From Lysobacteraceae bacterium (lineage in GTDB: Bacteria > Pseudomonadota > Gammaproteobacteria > Xanthomonadales > Rhodanobacteraceae), in assembly GCA_028870665.1 (NCBI GenBank), contig JAGWPB010000004.1, positions 1 through 64,000 of the forward strand: a stretch of 64,000 nucleotides of DNA, in the 5' to 3' direction. Below, one piece after another: positions 24,410 through 34,035 of this stretch. Under the pieces are notes generated by a model, which had not been told where the DNA came from, made no database searches, and saw nothing but the letters and a program-made list of their open reading frames with translations. Every line of letters starts with the position of its first letter. Position 1 is the first letter of the stretch. The position numbers were made by a program, and so were the translations under genes.

Positions 24410-24808
24410 ATGAGCCTGCTCGCTGTGCCGGTGTCCTACGGCGAACTGCTGGACAAGATCACCATCCTCGAGATCAAGGCCGAGCGCATCGGCGATCCGG
24501 CCAAGCGCGCCAACGTGCGCGACGAGCTGGACCTGCTCAACGCGACATGGGCGACGCATCCCGCTGCCGTGATCGACATCTCCAGCGAGCGCGCCGCGCT
24601 GAAGGCGGTCAATGCGGCGCTGTGGGACATCGAGGACCGCATCCGCGCGCAGGAGAAGGCGCAGGACTTCGGCGCCGGGTTCATCGAGCTGGCGCGCGCG
24701 GTCTATTTCCGCAATGACGAGCGCGCGGCGATCAAGCGCGCGATCAATCTCAAGCTGGGCTCGCGTCTGGTCGAGGAAAAGTCGTACCAGGACTATCGGC
24801 CGACCTGA
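24410..24808 (+). CDS. DUF6165-like conserved protein
   Basis: MSLLAVPVSYGELLDKITILEIKAERIGDPAKRANVRDELDLLN...NDERAAIKRAINLKLGSRLVEEKSYQDY. Confidence 0.75.
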   Translation: MSLLAVPVSYGELLDKITILEIKAERIGDPAKRANVRDELDLLNATWATHPAAVIDISSERAALKAVNAALWDIEDRIRAQEKAQDFGAGFIELARAVYFRNDERAAIKRAINLKLGSRLVEEKSYQDYRPT

Positions 24809-25867
24809 TCAGCGCGCGAACCCGCGTGCTGCGGCCAGCGCCTGCAGGCGCTCGATGACATCGTCCACCGCGATCAGGTCCATCACGCCCGGGCGCTCGA
24901 TCTTGCTGCCCCACGGAATCTCGGTGGCCGGGCGGCCGAGAAACAGTCGCGCCGCGGCATCGTAGCGGTCCACGCACCAGCGGCGGTCGGAGTAGGGGCC
25001 GGAGCGCGCCGGATTGCTGGCAGCGTGCAGGCCCAGTACCGGCGCGCCGACGGCGTTGGCCATGTGCATCGCGCCCGAGTCCGGCGTCAGCACGACCGCG
25101 GCGCGTGCATACAGCGCCAGCGCGCGCTTGAGCGTGTCCTTGCCGACCAGGTCCAGAGGCGAGGTGCGCATGCACGCGAGCACGGCGTCGGCCAGGGCGC
25201 GTTCGCCGGCGCCGGGGCCGCCACTGAGCACCACGCGCATGCCCAGCACGCGCGCGGCATGGTCGGCGACCGCCGCGTAGCGCTCGGGCCGCCAGTTGCG
25301 TATCGCGTGACTGGAGTTGGCGCTGATCAGCAGCCATGGCGATGCGGCCGGGAGCTGTTGCGCAGCCCAGGCGCGATCGGTCTCCGCGACCGGGATGTCC
25401 CAGCGTACCGTGGTCTGGCGCAGGCCCAGCGGCTCGGCGAAGCTGCCGATCGCGTCCAGCACATGCTCGCCGCTACGCGCCGGAATGCGCTCGCGCACGA
25501 TCAAGCCGTGCAGATCCTTGGCGCGCGCGCGGTCGTAGCCGATGCGACGGTGCGCGCTCACTGCGAGACTGAGCAGATTGGCGCGCAACGCGACCTGCAT
25601 GTGCAGCAGGGCATCGAAGCGGCGCCCGTTCAGCGCCCGGCGCACGGCGGCGATCCCGGCCAGCCCCCGCGACTTGTCGAACACCACGAACTCGACCCCG
25701 GGCAGGTCGCCGACCAGCCGATGCTCGAGTTTTCCGACGATCCAGGTCAGGTGTGCCCGCGGCAGCGCAGCCTGCAGCGTGCGGACCAGCGGCACGACGT
25801 GAGTGACGTCGCCCAGCGCCGAAGTGCGCAGCAGGCAAAGCGAGGCGGGAGACGATGCAGCCGGCAT
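24809..25867 (-). CDS. Glycosyltransferase family 9 (heptosyltransferase-like, LPS core)
   Basis: LCLLRTSALGDVTHVVPLVRTLQAALPRAHLTWIVGKLEHRLVGDLPGVEFVVFD...LTPDSGAMHMANAVGAPVLGLHAASNPARSGPY. Confidence 0.92.
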   Translation of the reverse strand: MPAASSPASLCLLRTSALGDVTHVVPLVRTLQAALPRAHLTWIVGKLEHRLVGDLPGVEFVVFDKSRGLAGIAAVRRALNGRRFDALLHMQVALRANLLSLAVSAHRRIGYDRARAKDLHGLIVRERIPARSGEHVLDAIGSFAEPLGLRQTTVRWDIPVAETDRAWAAQQLPAASPWLLISANSSHAIRNWRPERYAAVADHAARVLGMRVVLSGGPGAGERALADAVLACMRTSPLDLVGKDTLKRALALYARAAVVLTPDSGAMHMANAVGAPVLGLHAASNPARSGPYSDRRWCVDRYDAAARLFLGRPATEIPWGSKIERPGVMDLIAVDDVIERLQALAAARGFAR

Positions 25868-25936
25868 GACGCTTGATTAGACTCCGGAGATGCGAAAGAC
25901 AGGCTTGACGCCGTGCGCACGGCGGATGGAGGCGAT

Positions 25937-26665
25937 GTGACGGTCGACGCGTGTGTGCGCCGCGAGGGCGATGCATCGATTCTGTTCGACGCCGATGCCT
26001 TTCCACAAGTCGGGACGTGCTGGTTCGAGCCGGACTGGTGGCGGGCAGCCGGGCGCTTGCGCATGCGTCAGGGCGGTCGCGCCGCGATCGGATTTCTCGA
26101 CACCTCCGCGGGGCCGCTGGTGCTGCGCCATTTCCGCCGCGGCGGTGCGCTGGCGCGCCTGTTCGGCGATCGCTACCTGTGGCTGGGGCTCGAGCGTTCG
26201 CGCGGCTTTCGCGAGTTTCGCCTGCTGGCCGCGCTTCGCGCACACGGCCTGCCGGTCCCGGTCCCGGTGGCCGCCCGGTGCCGGCGGCACGGCGCGGTCA
26301 GCTACACGGCCGATTTGCTCACGCGTGAACTGCCGTCCGCCGTGACCCTCGCCGAGCGCGTGCGCGCGGGCCAGGCGACACGGGATGACTTCGCTGCGGT
26401 CGGTGCCCTGCTGGCGCGCTTTCACGCAGCCGGCGTGTACCATGCCGATCTCAATGCACACAACATCGTGTGGTCCGACGAGGGCATGCACCTGCTCGAT
26501 TTCGACCGCGGCCGTCTGCGCCGCCCTGCGCGCGATTGGCAGCAGGCCAATCTCGCGCGGCTGAAACGGTCGCTGCTGAAGATCGATGATGCTGCCGTCG
26601 ATTTTGAGCGCGCTCGGTGGACGCCGCTGCTGGAGGCTTACGCCGCCGGGGGCGCTGCCGCATGA
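25937..26665 (+). CDS. kdkA: 3-deoxy-D-manno-octulosonic acid kinase (KdkA-like)
   Basis: GPLVLRHFRRGGALARLFGDRYLWLGLERSRGFREFRLLAALRAHGLPVPVPVAAR...FHAAGVYHADLNAHNIVWSDEGMHLLDFDRGRLR. GTG at 25937 is preceded by GGAGG; alternative GTG at 25913. Confidence 0.9.
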   Translation: MTVDACVRREGDASILFDADAFPQVGTCWFEPDWWRAAGRLRMRQGGRAAIGFLDTSAGPLVLRHFRRGGALARLFGDRYLWLGLERSRGFREFRLLAALRAHGLPVPVPVAARCRRHGAVSYTADLLTRELPSAVTLAERVRAGQATRDDFAAVGALLARFHAAGVYHADLNAHNIVWSDEGMHLLDFDRGRLRRPARDWQQANLARLKRSLLKIDDAAVDFERARWTPLLEAYAAGGAAA

Positions 26666-27420
26666 GTTTCGCCCTGCATGTGCTGGGGACTGGCTCCGCC
26701 AGTGCGCGTGACCTCGGCGCATCCGCCGCGGTGATCGAGCGCGACGGCCGCCCGCTGCTGCTGATCGACTGCGGACCCGATACGCTCGGCCGCTATCTGG
26801 ATGCCTATGGTGAGCCGCCGGAGGCGCTGTACATCACGCATTTGCACATGGACCATGTGGCTGGCATCGAGGGACTCTTCTACCGGCTGTGGTTCGATGC
26901 CGCCTGGCGCGGGCGGACGCGGGTGTTCGTGCATGCCGCGCTGGTTCCGCTGCTGCAGGGACGCGTCGCCGATTATCCCGGCGTGCTGGCCGAGGGCGGA
27001 GCCAACTTCTGGGAAGCCTTCCGCTTGCTGCCGTGCACGCGCGGCTTCTGGCTGCGCGACCTCTGGTTCGACCTGATGCCGACCCGGCATCATCGCCCGG
27101 GTACCTCGTTCGGTCTGGTGCTGCGCGGCGCGCTGGTCTGGACCGGTGACACGCGCCCGATCCCGGACGTGCTGGCCATCCAGGCCGGGTACGGCGAGCC
27201 GGTCGCGCACGACGCCGGGCTGGTCGGCAACCCCTCGCATGCCGGCCTTGACGACATCGAGCGCGAATATCCGCAGGCGCTGCGCGAACGGCTGTGGCTT
27301 TATCACTATGGCAGTGCCGCGGAAGGCGCGGCGCTGCGGGCGCGCGGTGCGCGCGTGCTGATGCCGGGGCAGCGTCTGCCGCTGCCGGACCCGCTGCCCG
27401 CATCGACGGAGGCTGGCTGA
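26662..27420 (+). CDS. MBL-fold metallo-hydrolase
   Basis: MSFALHVLGTGSASARDLGASAAVIERDGRPLLLIDCGPDTLGRYL...ALYITHLHMDHVAGIEGLFYRLWF...WTGDTRPIPDVL; HxHxDH motif. ATG overlaps the kdkA stop. Confidence 0.88.
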   Translation: MSFALHVLGTGSASARDLGASAAVIERDGRPLLLIDCGPDTLGRYLDAYGEPPEALYITHLHMDHVAGIEGLFYRLWFDAAWRGRTRVFVHAALVPLLQGRVADYPGVLAEGGANFWEAFRLLPCTRGFWLRDLWFDLMPTRHHRPGTSFGLVLRGALVWTGDTRPIPDVLAIQAGYGEPVAHDAGLVGNPSHAGLDDIEREYPQALRERLWLYHYGSAAEGAALRARGARVLMPGQRLPLPDPLPASTEAG

Positions 27421-28463
27421 TGAACGCGCCGCTGCCGACGCCGGTGCGGATCCGCGCCGCCACCGACGCGCGCGGCCGGCCGTTGCGCGATCTGCGCATT
27501 TCGGTACTGGACCGCTGCAATTTCCGCTGTCCGTACTGCATGCCGGCGGATCAGTATCCCGAGCACCATCCCTTCCTGCAGCGGCACGACCTGCTGTCGT
27601 TCGAGGAGATCGAGCGGCTGGCGCGCGTGTTCGCCGGGCTGGGCGTGCGCAAGCTGCGCCTGACCGGGGGCGAGCCGCTGCTGCGCCGTGACCTGCCGCT
27701 GCTCGTCGCCAAGCTCGCCGCCATCCCCGGCGTCGAGGACCTGGCGCTGACCACCAATGGCGTGCTGTTGCCGCGGCTGGCCGCGCCCTTGAGGGCAGCC
27801 GGCTTGCAGCGCCTGACGGTCAGCCTCGATGCGCTCGATCCGGCGATCTTCAGCCGGCTTTCCGGGCAGCGCGGCGATGTGGCCGAAGTGCTCGCCGGCA
27901 TCGCCGCCGCCGAACGTGCCGGTTTCGCGGCGATCAAGATCAACTGCGTGGTGATGCGCGGCGTCAACGAGGGCGAGCCGCTGAAACTGGCCGCGCATTT
28001 CCGCGGCAGCGGCCACCTCGTGCGCTTCATCGAATACATGGACGTCGGCACACTCAACGACTGGCGCAGCGAGCGGGTGGTGCCCAGCGCCGAGGTGCTG
28101 GCGCAGATCGCCGAGCACTGGGAGCTGCGCGCGCTGGAGCCCGGCTATCGCGGCGAGGTGGCGCAGCGCCATGCGTATCTCGATGGCGCCGGCGAGATCG
28201 GCTTCATCAGCTCGGTCAGCGTTCCGTTCTGCGGCGAGTGCACGCGGGCCCGGCTGTCCGCCGACGGCCAGCTCTATACCTGTCTGTTCGCGCGTGAGGG
28301 TTTCGACCTGCGCGGACCGCTGCGCGATGGCCACGACGATGCAGCACTGGCGGCGCTGATCACGGGTCGCTGGTCGTTGCGCGACGATCGCTACAGCGAA
28401 CGCCGCGACGAATTGCGCGGTGCCATTCGCGACCGCGTCGAGATGTACCACGTGGGGGGGTGA
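27420..28463 (+). CDS. moaA: GTP 3',8-cyclase MoaA
   Basis: [75 protein letters not shown]; radical-SAM CxxxCxxC. Confidence 0.97.
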   Translation: MNAPLPTPVRIRAATDARGRPLRDLRISVLDRCNFRCPYCMPADQYPEHHPFLQRHDLLSFEEIERLARVFAGLGVRKLRLTGGEPLLRRDLPLLVAKLAAIPGVEDLALTTNGVLLPRLAAPLRAAGLQRLTVSLDALDPAIFSRLSGQRGDVAEVLAGIAAAERAGFAAIKINCVVMRGVNEGEPLKLAAHFRGSGHLVRFIEYMDVGTLNDWRSERVVPSAEVLAQIAEHWELRALEPGYRGEVAQRHAYLDGAGEIGFISSVSVPFCGECTRARLSADGQLYTCLFAREGFDLRGPLRDGHDDAALAALITGRWSLRDDRYSERRDELRGAIRDRVEMYHVGG

Positions 28464-28475
28464 ATCGGCGCGTTT

Positions 28476-28498
28476 GCACGATGCCAGTGGCATCGTGC
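28476..28498 (+). other. Perfect 10-bp hairpin downstream of moaA
   Basis: GCACGATGCC-AGT-GGCATCGTGC. Confidence 0.6.
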
Positions 28499-28510
28499 GC
28501 GCCGATGAAC

Positions 28511-28533
28511 GCCATCGGCGTGATGCCGATGGC
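28511..28533 (+). other. Second perfect 9-bp hairpin in the moaA-moaC intergenic region
   Basis: GCCATCGGC-GTGAT-GCCGATGGC. Confidence 0.6.
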
Positions 28534-28645
28534 AGGGGCGGCGAGACGAACACATGGATGTGTGAGTCCGTCGCCGGGTCCGGTCTGGCCACGCCATGCG
28601 CGGTACCGACTCGCACAACCCGGAGTCCTGGGCCACAATCAGCGC

Positions 28646-29146
28646 ATGGCACGGCCACCGAAAATCACGCATCTGGACGACCGCGGCCACCCGCGAATGG
28701 TCGATGTCGGCGCCAAGCGCGCCAGTCGCCGCAGCGCGGTCGCGGAGGCGAGGGTGCATTTTCCGCTGGCGGTGGCGAATGCATTGCGCGCCAGCGGGCT
28801 GCGCGCGGCCAAGGGGCCGGTGCTGGATACCGCGATCATTGCCGGTACCCTGGCCGCCAAGCGCACGCACGAGCTGATTCCGTTCTGCCATCCGTTGGCG
28901 ATCGAGCGCTGCGTGATCAGCGCCGAGTTCGTCGCTGCCGCCGAGCTGGCGATCCGCTGCGAGGTTGCGGTGACTCACAAGACCGGTGTCGAGATGGAGG
29001 CGCTGACCGGGGCGGCCGTGGCTGCGCTCACCGTCTACGACATGTGCAAGGCACTCAGTCACGCCATCGTGATCGGCCCGGTACGCCTGCTCGACAAGGC
29101 CGGCGGCAAGCGCCGCATCAGCGCCGGCCGCAAGCTTCGCCGATGA
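28646..29146 (+). CDS. moaC: Cyclic pyranopterin monophosphate synthase MoaC
   Basis: [34 protein letters not shown]...[28 protein letters not shown]...[44 protein letters not shown]. Confidence 0.97.
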   Translation: MARPPKITHLDDRGHPRMVDVGAKRASRRSAVAEARVHFPLAVANALRASGLRAAKGPVLDTAIIAGTLAAKRTHELIPFCHPLAIERCVISAEFVAAAELAIRCEVAVTHKTGVEMEALTGAAVAALTVYDMCKALSHAIVIGPVRLLDKAGGKRRISAGRKLRR

Positions 29147-29382
29147 ATATCCGGCTGCTCTATTTCGCGGCGCTGGCAAGCGCGGCCGGGTGCGACGCCG
29201 AACCGGTACAGACATCCTGCGACAATGCCGCCGCGCTCTACGACGAGCTTGCGGTGCGCCACGGATTCACCCTGGCGCGCAGCCGCCTGCGGGTAGCCGT
29301 CAACGGCGTGTTCGCGCCGTGGGAGCAGCGCTTGCGCGAAGGCGACGAGGTGGCCCTGTTGCCGCCGGTGTCGGGCGGATGA
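29143..29382 (+). CDS. moaD: Molybdopterin synthase small subunit MoaD
   Basis: [24 protein letters not shown]...[32 protein letters not shown]-terminal GG. Confidence 0.94.
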   Translation: MNIRLLYFAALASAAGCDAEPVQTSCDNAAALYDELAVRHGFTLARSRLRVAVNGVFAPWEQRLREGDEVALLPPVSGG

Positions 29383-29810
29383 GCCGGTTCGCGCTCAGCG
29401 ACGGACCGATCGATGGCGCCGCTCTCGAGCGTTCGCTGCAATCGCGGGCGGCCGGTGCGGTGGTCAGCTTCGCCGGCTGGGTCCGCGATCACAACGATGG
29501 GCGCGCGGTGCGTGCCCTGACCTACCAGGCCTACGCGCCGCTGGCTGCCAGCGAGGGCAATGCGATCATGGACGAAGCGCGGCAGCGATTTGACGTGCTT
29601 GACGCGCGCTGCGTGCACCGTATCGGCGACCTGATGCTCGGGGACTGCGCCGTGTGGGTCGGCGCCAGCGCGGCTCATCGCGATGTCGCGTTTGCCGCCT
29701 GCCGCTGGATCATCGACGAGATCAAGCAGCGGGTTCCGATCTGGAAAAACGAGCACTACGCCGATGGCGAATCAGGCTGGCTGCATCCCGACGACAGGTC
29801 GCGCGGCTGA
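29379..29810 (+). CDS. moaE: Molybdopterin synthase catalytic subunit MoaE
   Basis: GAVVSFAGWVRDHNDGRAVRALTYQAYAPLAASEGNAIMDEA...VHRIGDLMLGDCAVWVGASAAHRDVAFAACRWIIDEIKQRVPIWKNEHYADGESGWLHP; ATG overlaps the moaD stop. Confidence 0.96.
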   Translation: MSRFALSDGPIDGAALERSLQSRAAGAVVSFAGWVRDHNDGRAVRALTYQAYAPLAASEGNAIMDEARQRFDVLDARCVHRIGDLMLGDCAVWVGASAAHRDVAFAACRWIIDEIKQRVPIWKNEHYADGESGWLHPDDRSRG

Positions 29811-29813
29811 GTC

Positions 29814-29835
29814 CGGGCGGCCAGCGGGCCGCCCG
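29814..29835 (+). terminator. Terminator-like hairpin after moaE
   Basis: CGGGCGGCC-AGCG-GGCCGCCCG directly after the moaE stop. Confidence 0.4.
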
Positions 29836-29976
29836 AGGCTTGCGCGCCGGAGCCACGGTCGCGGCTGCCGGCATGCTTGACGGAGCCGAGTGGCGCGGGC
29901 ACCATGACGGGCTTGTTTCGCTCGCGTTGCGCCGGATCGGAGGCTGGCGTGCGTGAGGTCCGCGGGTCTCGACCGA

Positions 29977-30005
29977 TTGACGCTTTGCGAGGGCGACCGT
30001 ACCAT
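29977..30005 (+). promoter_or_regulatory. Putative sigma70 promoter of the tRNA operon
   Basis: TTGACG-N17-TACCAT, about 43 nt upstream of tRNA-Pro. Confidence 0.55.
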
Positions 30006-30047
30006 CCCCGGTCTTCGGATTGCTGTATCGCCGAGGGTTGTCGATGT

Positions 30048-30124
30048 CGGGGTATAGCTCAGTCTGGTAGAGCGCCAGCTTTGGGAGCTGGATGTCGGGG
30101 GTTCGAATCCCTCTACCCCGACCA
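30048..30124 (+). tRNA. tRNA-Pro (anticodon TGG)
   Basis: CGGGGTATAGCTCAGTCTGGTAGAGCGCCAGCTTTGGGAGCTGG...GGGGGTTCGAATCCCTCTACCCCGACCA. Confidence 0.96.
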
Positions 30125-30143
30125 AAGCGCGTTCGCCGAGTCT

Positions 30144-30217
30144 GCGCCTGTAGCTCAACCGGATAGAGCACCGGCCTTCTAAGCCGGCGGTTGCAGGTTC
30201 GAGTCCTGTCGGGCGCG
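30144..30217 (+). tRNA. tRNA-Arg (anticodon TCT), 3' end encoded as CTA rather than CCA
   Basis: GCGCCTGTAGCTCAACCGGATAGAGCACCGGCCTTCTAAGCCGG...GCAGGTTCGAGTCCTGTCGGGCGCG followed by CTA. Confidence 0.95.
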
Positions 30218-30229
30218 CTAACGTTTGAT

Positions 30230-30307
30230 GGTGGGCGTAGCTCAGCTGGTTAGAGTACCGGATTGTGATTCCGGGTGTCGTGGGTTCGAGTCCCATCGTC
30301 CACCCCA
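30230..30307 (+). tRNA. tRNA-His (anticodon GTG)
   Basis: G-1 + GTGGGCGTAGCTCAGCTGGTTAGAGTACCGGATTGTGATTCCGG...GTGGGTTCGAGTCCCATCGTCCACCCCA. Confidence 0.96.
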
Positions 30308-30327
30308 GCTCAGTACAATGACAACGT

Positions 30328-30403
30328 GGGCCGTTAGCTCAATTGGTAGAGCAGCGGACTCTTAATCCGTAGGTTCTAGGTTCGAGTCCTAGACGGCCCA
30401 CCA
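30328..30403 (+). tRNA. tRNA-Lys (anticodon CTT)
   Basis: GGGCCGTTAGCTCAATTGGTAGAGCAGCGGACTCTTAATCCGTAGGTTCTAGGTTCGAGTCCTAGACGGCCCACCA. Confidence 0.96.
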
Positions 30404-30461
30404 CCCTGGTTGCACGGCTCTCGCGATGTTCCCCGAAGGCGTTCCGGCGGTGGCCGGTCTG

Positions 30462-30546
30462 GCGAAAGTGGCGGAACTGGTAGACGCGCTGGATTTAGGT
30501 TCCAGTGGGGTAACCCGTGAGAGTTCGAGTCTCTCCTTTCGCACCA
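30462..30546 (+). tRNA. tRNA-Leu (anticodon TAG)
   Basis: GCGAAAGTGGCGGAACTGGTAGACGCGCTGGATTTAGGTTCCAGTGGGGTAACCCGTGAGAGTTCGAGTCTCTCCTTTCGCACCA; long variable arm. Confidence 0.96.
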
Positions 30547-30595
30547 CAGTAGAGCGACTGCCGCACGCGTTGCGGTGGCGCAGGCAGGAGTATGC

Positions 30596-31891
30596 ATGCA
30601 CGCTTCGCTTGAAAACGTGGGCGCCCTCGAGCGCCGGCTGACCGTCCGCTTCCCGGCAACGAATCTGGATACGCGGGTGCGCCAGCGCATGGCCGAGCTT
30701 GGGCGCACCGTGCGTCTGAACGGTTTTCGCCCGGGCAAGGTGCCGCCGAAAGTGATCGAGCAGCGGTTCGGCGCACAGGTCCGCGGCGAGGCTCTGTCCG
30801 AGCTGATCGGCAAGACGTTCGAGGAGGCGGCGACGGAACACCGGCTGCGCCCGGTGGCCAATCCGTCGATCAGCACATCCGGCGCGCCCGAGGATGGCGA
30901 GATCGCCTACACCGCGACCTTCGAGGTGATGCCCGAGCTGCCGGCCGTCGATGTTTCCGTGCTTGAGGTCGAGCGCGTTCGCGCCGAAGCCTCTGATGCC
31001 GATGTCGATCACATGATCGAAACCCTGCGCCAGCAGCGTCGCCGCTTCGATCCGGCCGAACGCCCGGCCCGCGAAGGCGATTTCGTCGCTTTCGACTACA
31101 GCGCGCAGACCAGCGAAGGGCGCTATCCCGAGCAAGGCAGCGAGCGTGCCGGCAGTGTGCTGGGCAGCGGCAGCCTGATGCAGGAGATGGATGCCGCGAT
31201 GATCGGGCATGGAGCGGGTGAAACGCTCGAGCTGGATGTCGCTTTCCCGTCCGAATTCCGCAATCCGGCGCTGGCCGGCAAGCTCGCCCAGGTGCGGCTG
31301 AGCATCGCCGAAGTACGAGAGCCGGTGCTGCCGGAGCTGGATGCCGAGTTCATCCGCGGTTTCGGTGTCGCTGATGGCGAGCTCGCTAGATTCCGGTCCG
31401 AGGTGCGCGCCAACCTGGAGCGCGAACTGCATGGCGCGCTGCTGGCGCGCTTGAAGGGGGAGGTCGCGCAGAAGCTCGCCGCGGCCCATCCGGATCTCGA
31501 GCTGCCGAAGGTGATGATCGAGGCCGAGGCACGCGCCATCGCCCGCATCGGCCTGCCTGAGGGCAGCGAACCAGCCGTCGAGACGGTGGTCGCGGCCCAC
31601 GCGCCGGCTCGCATGCGCGTCGCGGCGGCGCTTCTGATGGGCGAAATCGCCCGTCGCAACAACATCACCGCCGACGGCAAGCGCGTTGCCGAGATGCTCG
31701 CGGCGATCGCATCGACCTACGAAGAGCCGCAGCGGGTGGTTGAACTCTATCGCAACGATCCCCAGTTGATGGAGGGATTGCGCAACCGCGTACTCGAGGA
31801 CCAGGTGGCGGAGTGGGTGGCCGAGCACGCCCGCGTCACCGACAAGCCGATGAGTTTCGACGAGCTGTTGCGACCGGGCCGCGCCGGCTGA
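30596..31891 (+). CDS. tig: Trigger factor
   Basis: MHASLENVGALERRLTVRFPATNLDTRVRQRMAELGRTVRLNGFRPGKVPPKVIEQRFGAQVRGEALSELI; upstream of clpP. Confidence 0.97.
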   Translation: MHASLENVGALERRLTVRFPATNLDTRVRQRMAELGRTVRLNGFRPGKVPPKVIEQRFGAQVRGEALSELIGKTFEEAATEHRLRPVANPSISTSGAPEDGEIAYTATFEVMPELPAVDVSVLEVERVRAEASDADVDHMIETLRQQRRRFDPAERPAREGDFVAFDYSAQTSEGRYPEQGSERAGSVLGSGSLMQEMDAAMIGHGAGETLELDVAFPSEFRNPALAGKLAQVRLSIAEVREPVLPELDAEFIRGFGVADGELARFRSEVRANLERELHGALLARLKGEVAQKLAAAHPDLELPKVMIEAEARAIARIGLPEGSEPAVETVVAAHAPARMRVAAALLMGEIARRNNITADGKRVAEMLAAIASTYEEPQRVVELYRNDPQLMEGLRNRVLEDQVAEWVAEHARVTDKPMSFDELLRPGRAG

Positions 31892-31916
31892 GCGGTTTCA
31901 TCCGAGGAAGTAGCGC

Positions 31917-32552
31917 ATGTCCAAGATCGTGCAGCCGGCGCAGGGCCTGAACCTGGTGCCGATGGTGGTTGAGCAGACTGCTCGCGGCGAGCGCGCCTAT
32001 GACATCTATTCGCGCCTGCTGAAGGAGCGGGTGGTGTTCCTGGTCGGTCCGATCGACGACTTCATGGCCAACGTGGTGGTGGCACAGCTGCTGTTCCTCG
32101 AGTCCGAGAATCCGGAGAAGGACATCAGCCTTTACATCAACAGTCCCGGCGGTTCGGTGACCGCGGGGCTGGCGATCTACGACACCATGCAGTTCCTGAA
32201 GTCCGAGGTCAGCACGATGTGCATCGGCCAGGCCGCGAGCATGGGCGCATTCCTGCTCGCCGCGGGCGCCAAGGGCAAGCGCTATGCGCTGCCCAACTCG
32301 CGGGTCATGATCCACCAGCCATCGGGCGGCACCCAGGGCCAGGCGAGCGACATCGCGATCCAGGCCAAGGAAATCCTTTATCTGCGGCAGCGCCTGAATG
32401 AGGCCCTGGCGCGCAATACCGGCCAATCCGTCGAGAAGATCGAGCGCGACGTCGAGCGCGATTACTTCATGGGTGCGGATGACGCCAAGGCCTATGGCCT
32501 GATCGATGCGGTACTCGAGCGGCGTCCGCTGGAAACGGTCAAGACCGCCTGA
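31917..32552 (+). CDS. clpP: ATP-dependent Clp protease proteolytic subunit
   Basis: [36 protein letters not shown]...[21 protein letters not shown]...[45 protein letters not shown]. Confidence 0.99.
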   Translation: MSKIVQPAQGLNLVPMVVEQTARGERAYDIYSRLLKERVVFLVGPIDDFMANVVVAQLLFLESENPEKDISLYINSPGGSVTAGLAIYDTMQFLKSEVSTMCIGQAASMGAFLLAAGAKGKRYALPNSRVMIHQPSGGTQGQASDIAIQAKEILYLRQRLNEALARNTGQSVEKIERDVERDYFMGADDAKAYGLIDAVLERRPLETVKTA

Positions 32553-32655
32553 TTCCTTTCATTTCGTGACCGGCCGCTGCGGCCCGCTTGCACGGCGGGT
32601 GGCGGACGCTATGCTATCGTCGCGACGCACGCAGAGAGCGCGGATACCAGTCAGC

Positions 32656-33948
<1,293 letters not shown>

Positions 33949-34035
33949 GCCCCTTGCGGGACTGCGGTCCCGCCTCCACTTGACCCTCTGAAGACACGGG
34001 CGCAGGCTCGTGGCGTTCCCTTTGCCGACGTCGGA

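Noticed and set aside
29722-30296. Minus-strand ORFs with GLEPTTPG/GFEPPTSS-like peptides over the tRNA cluster
   Set aside because: These peptides are reverse-strand translations of the tRNA T-arm sequence GGTTCGAATCC, a known false-gene signature.
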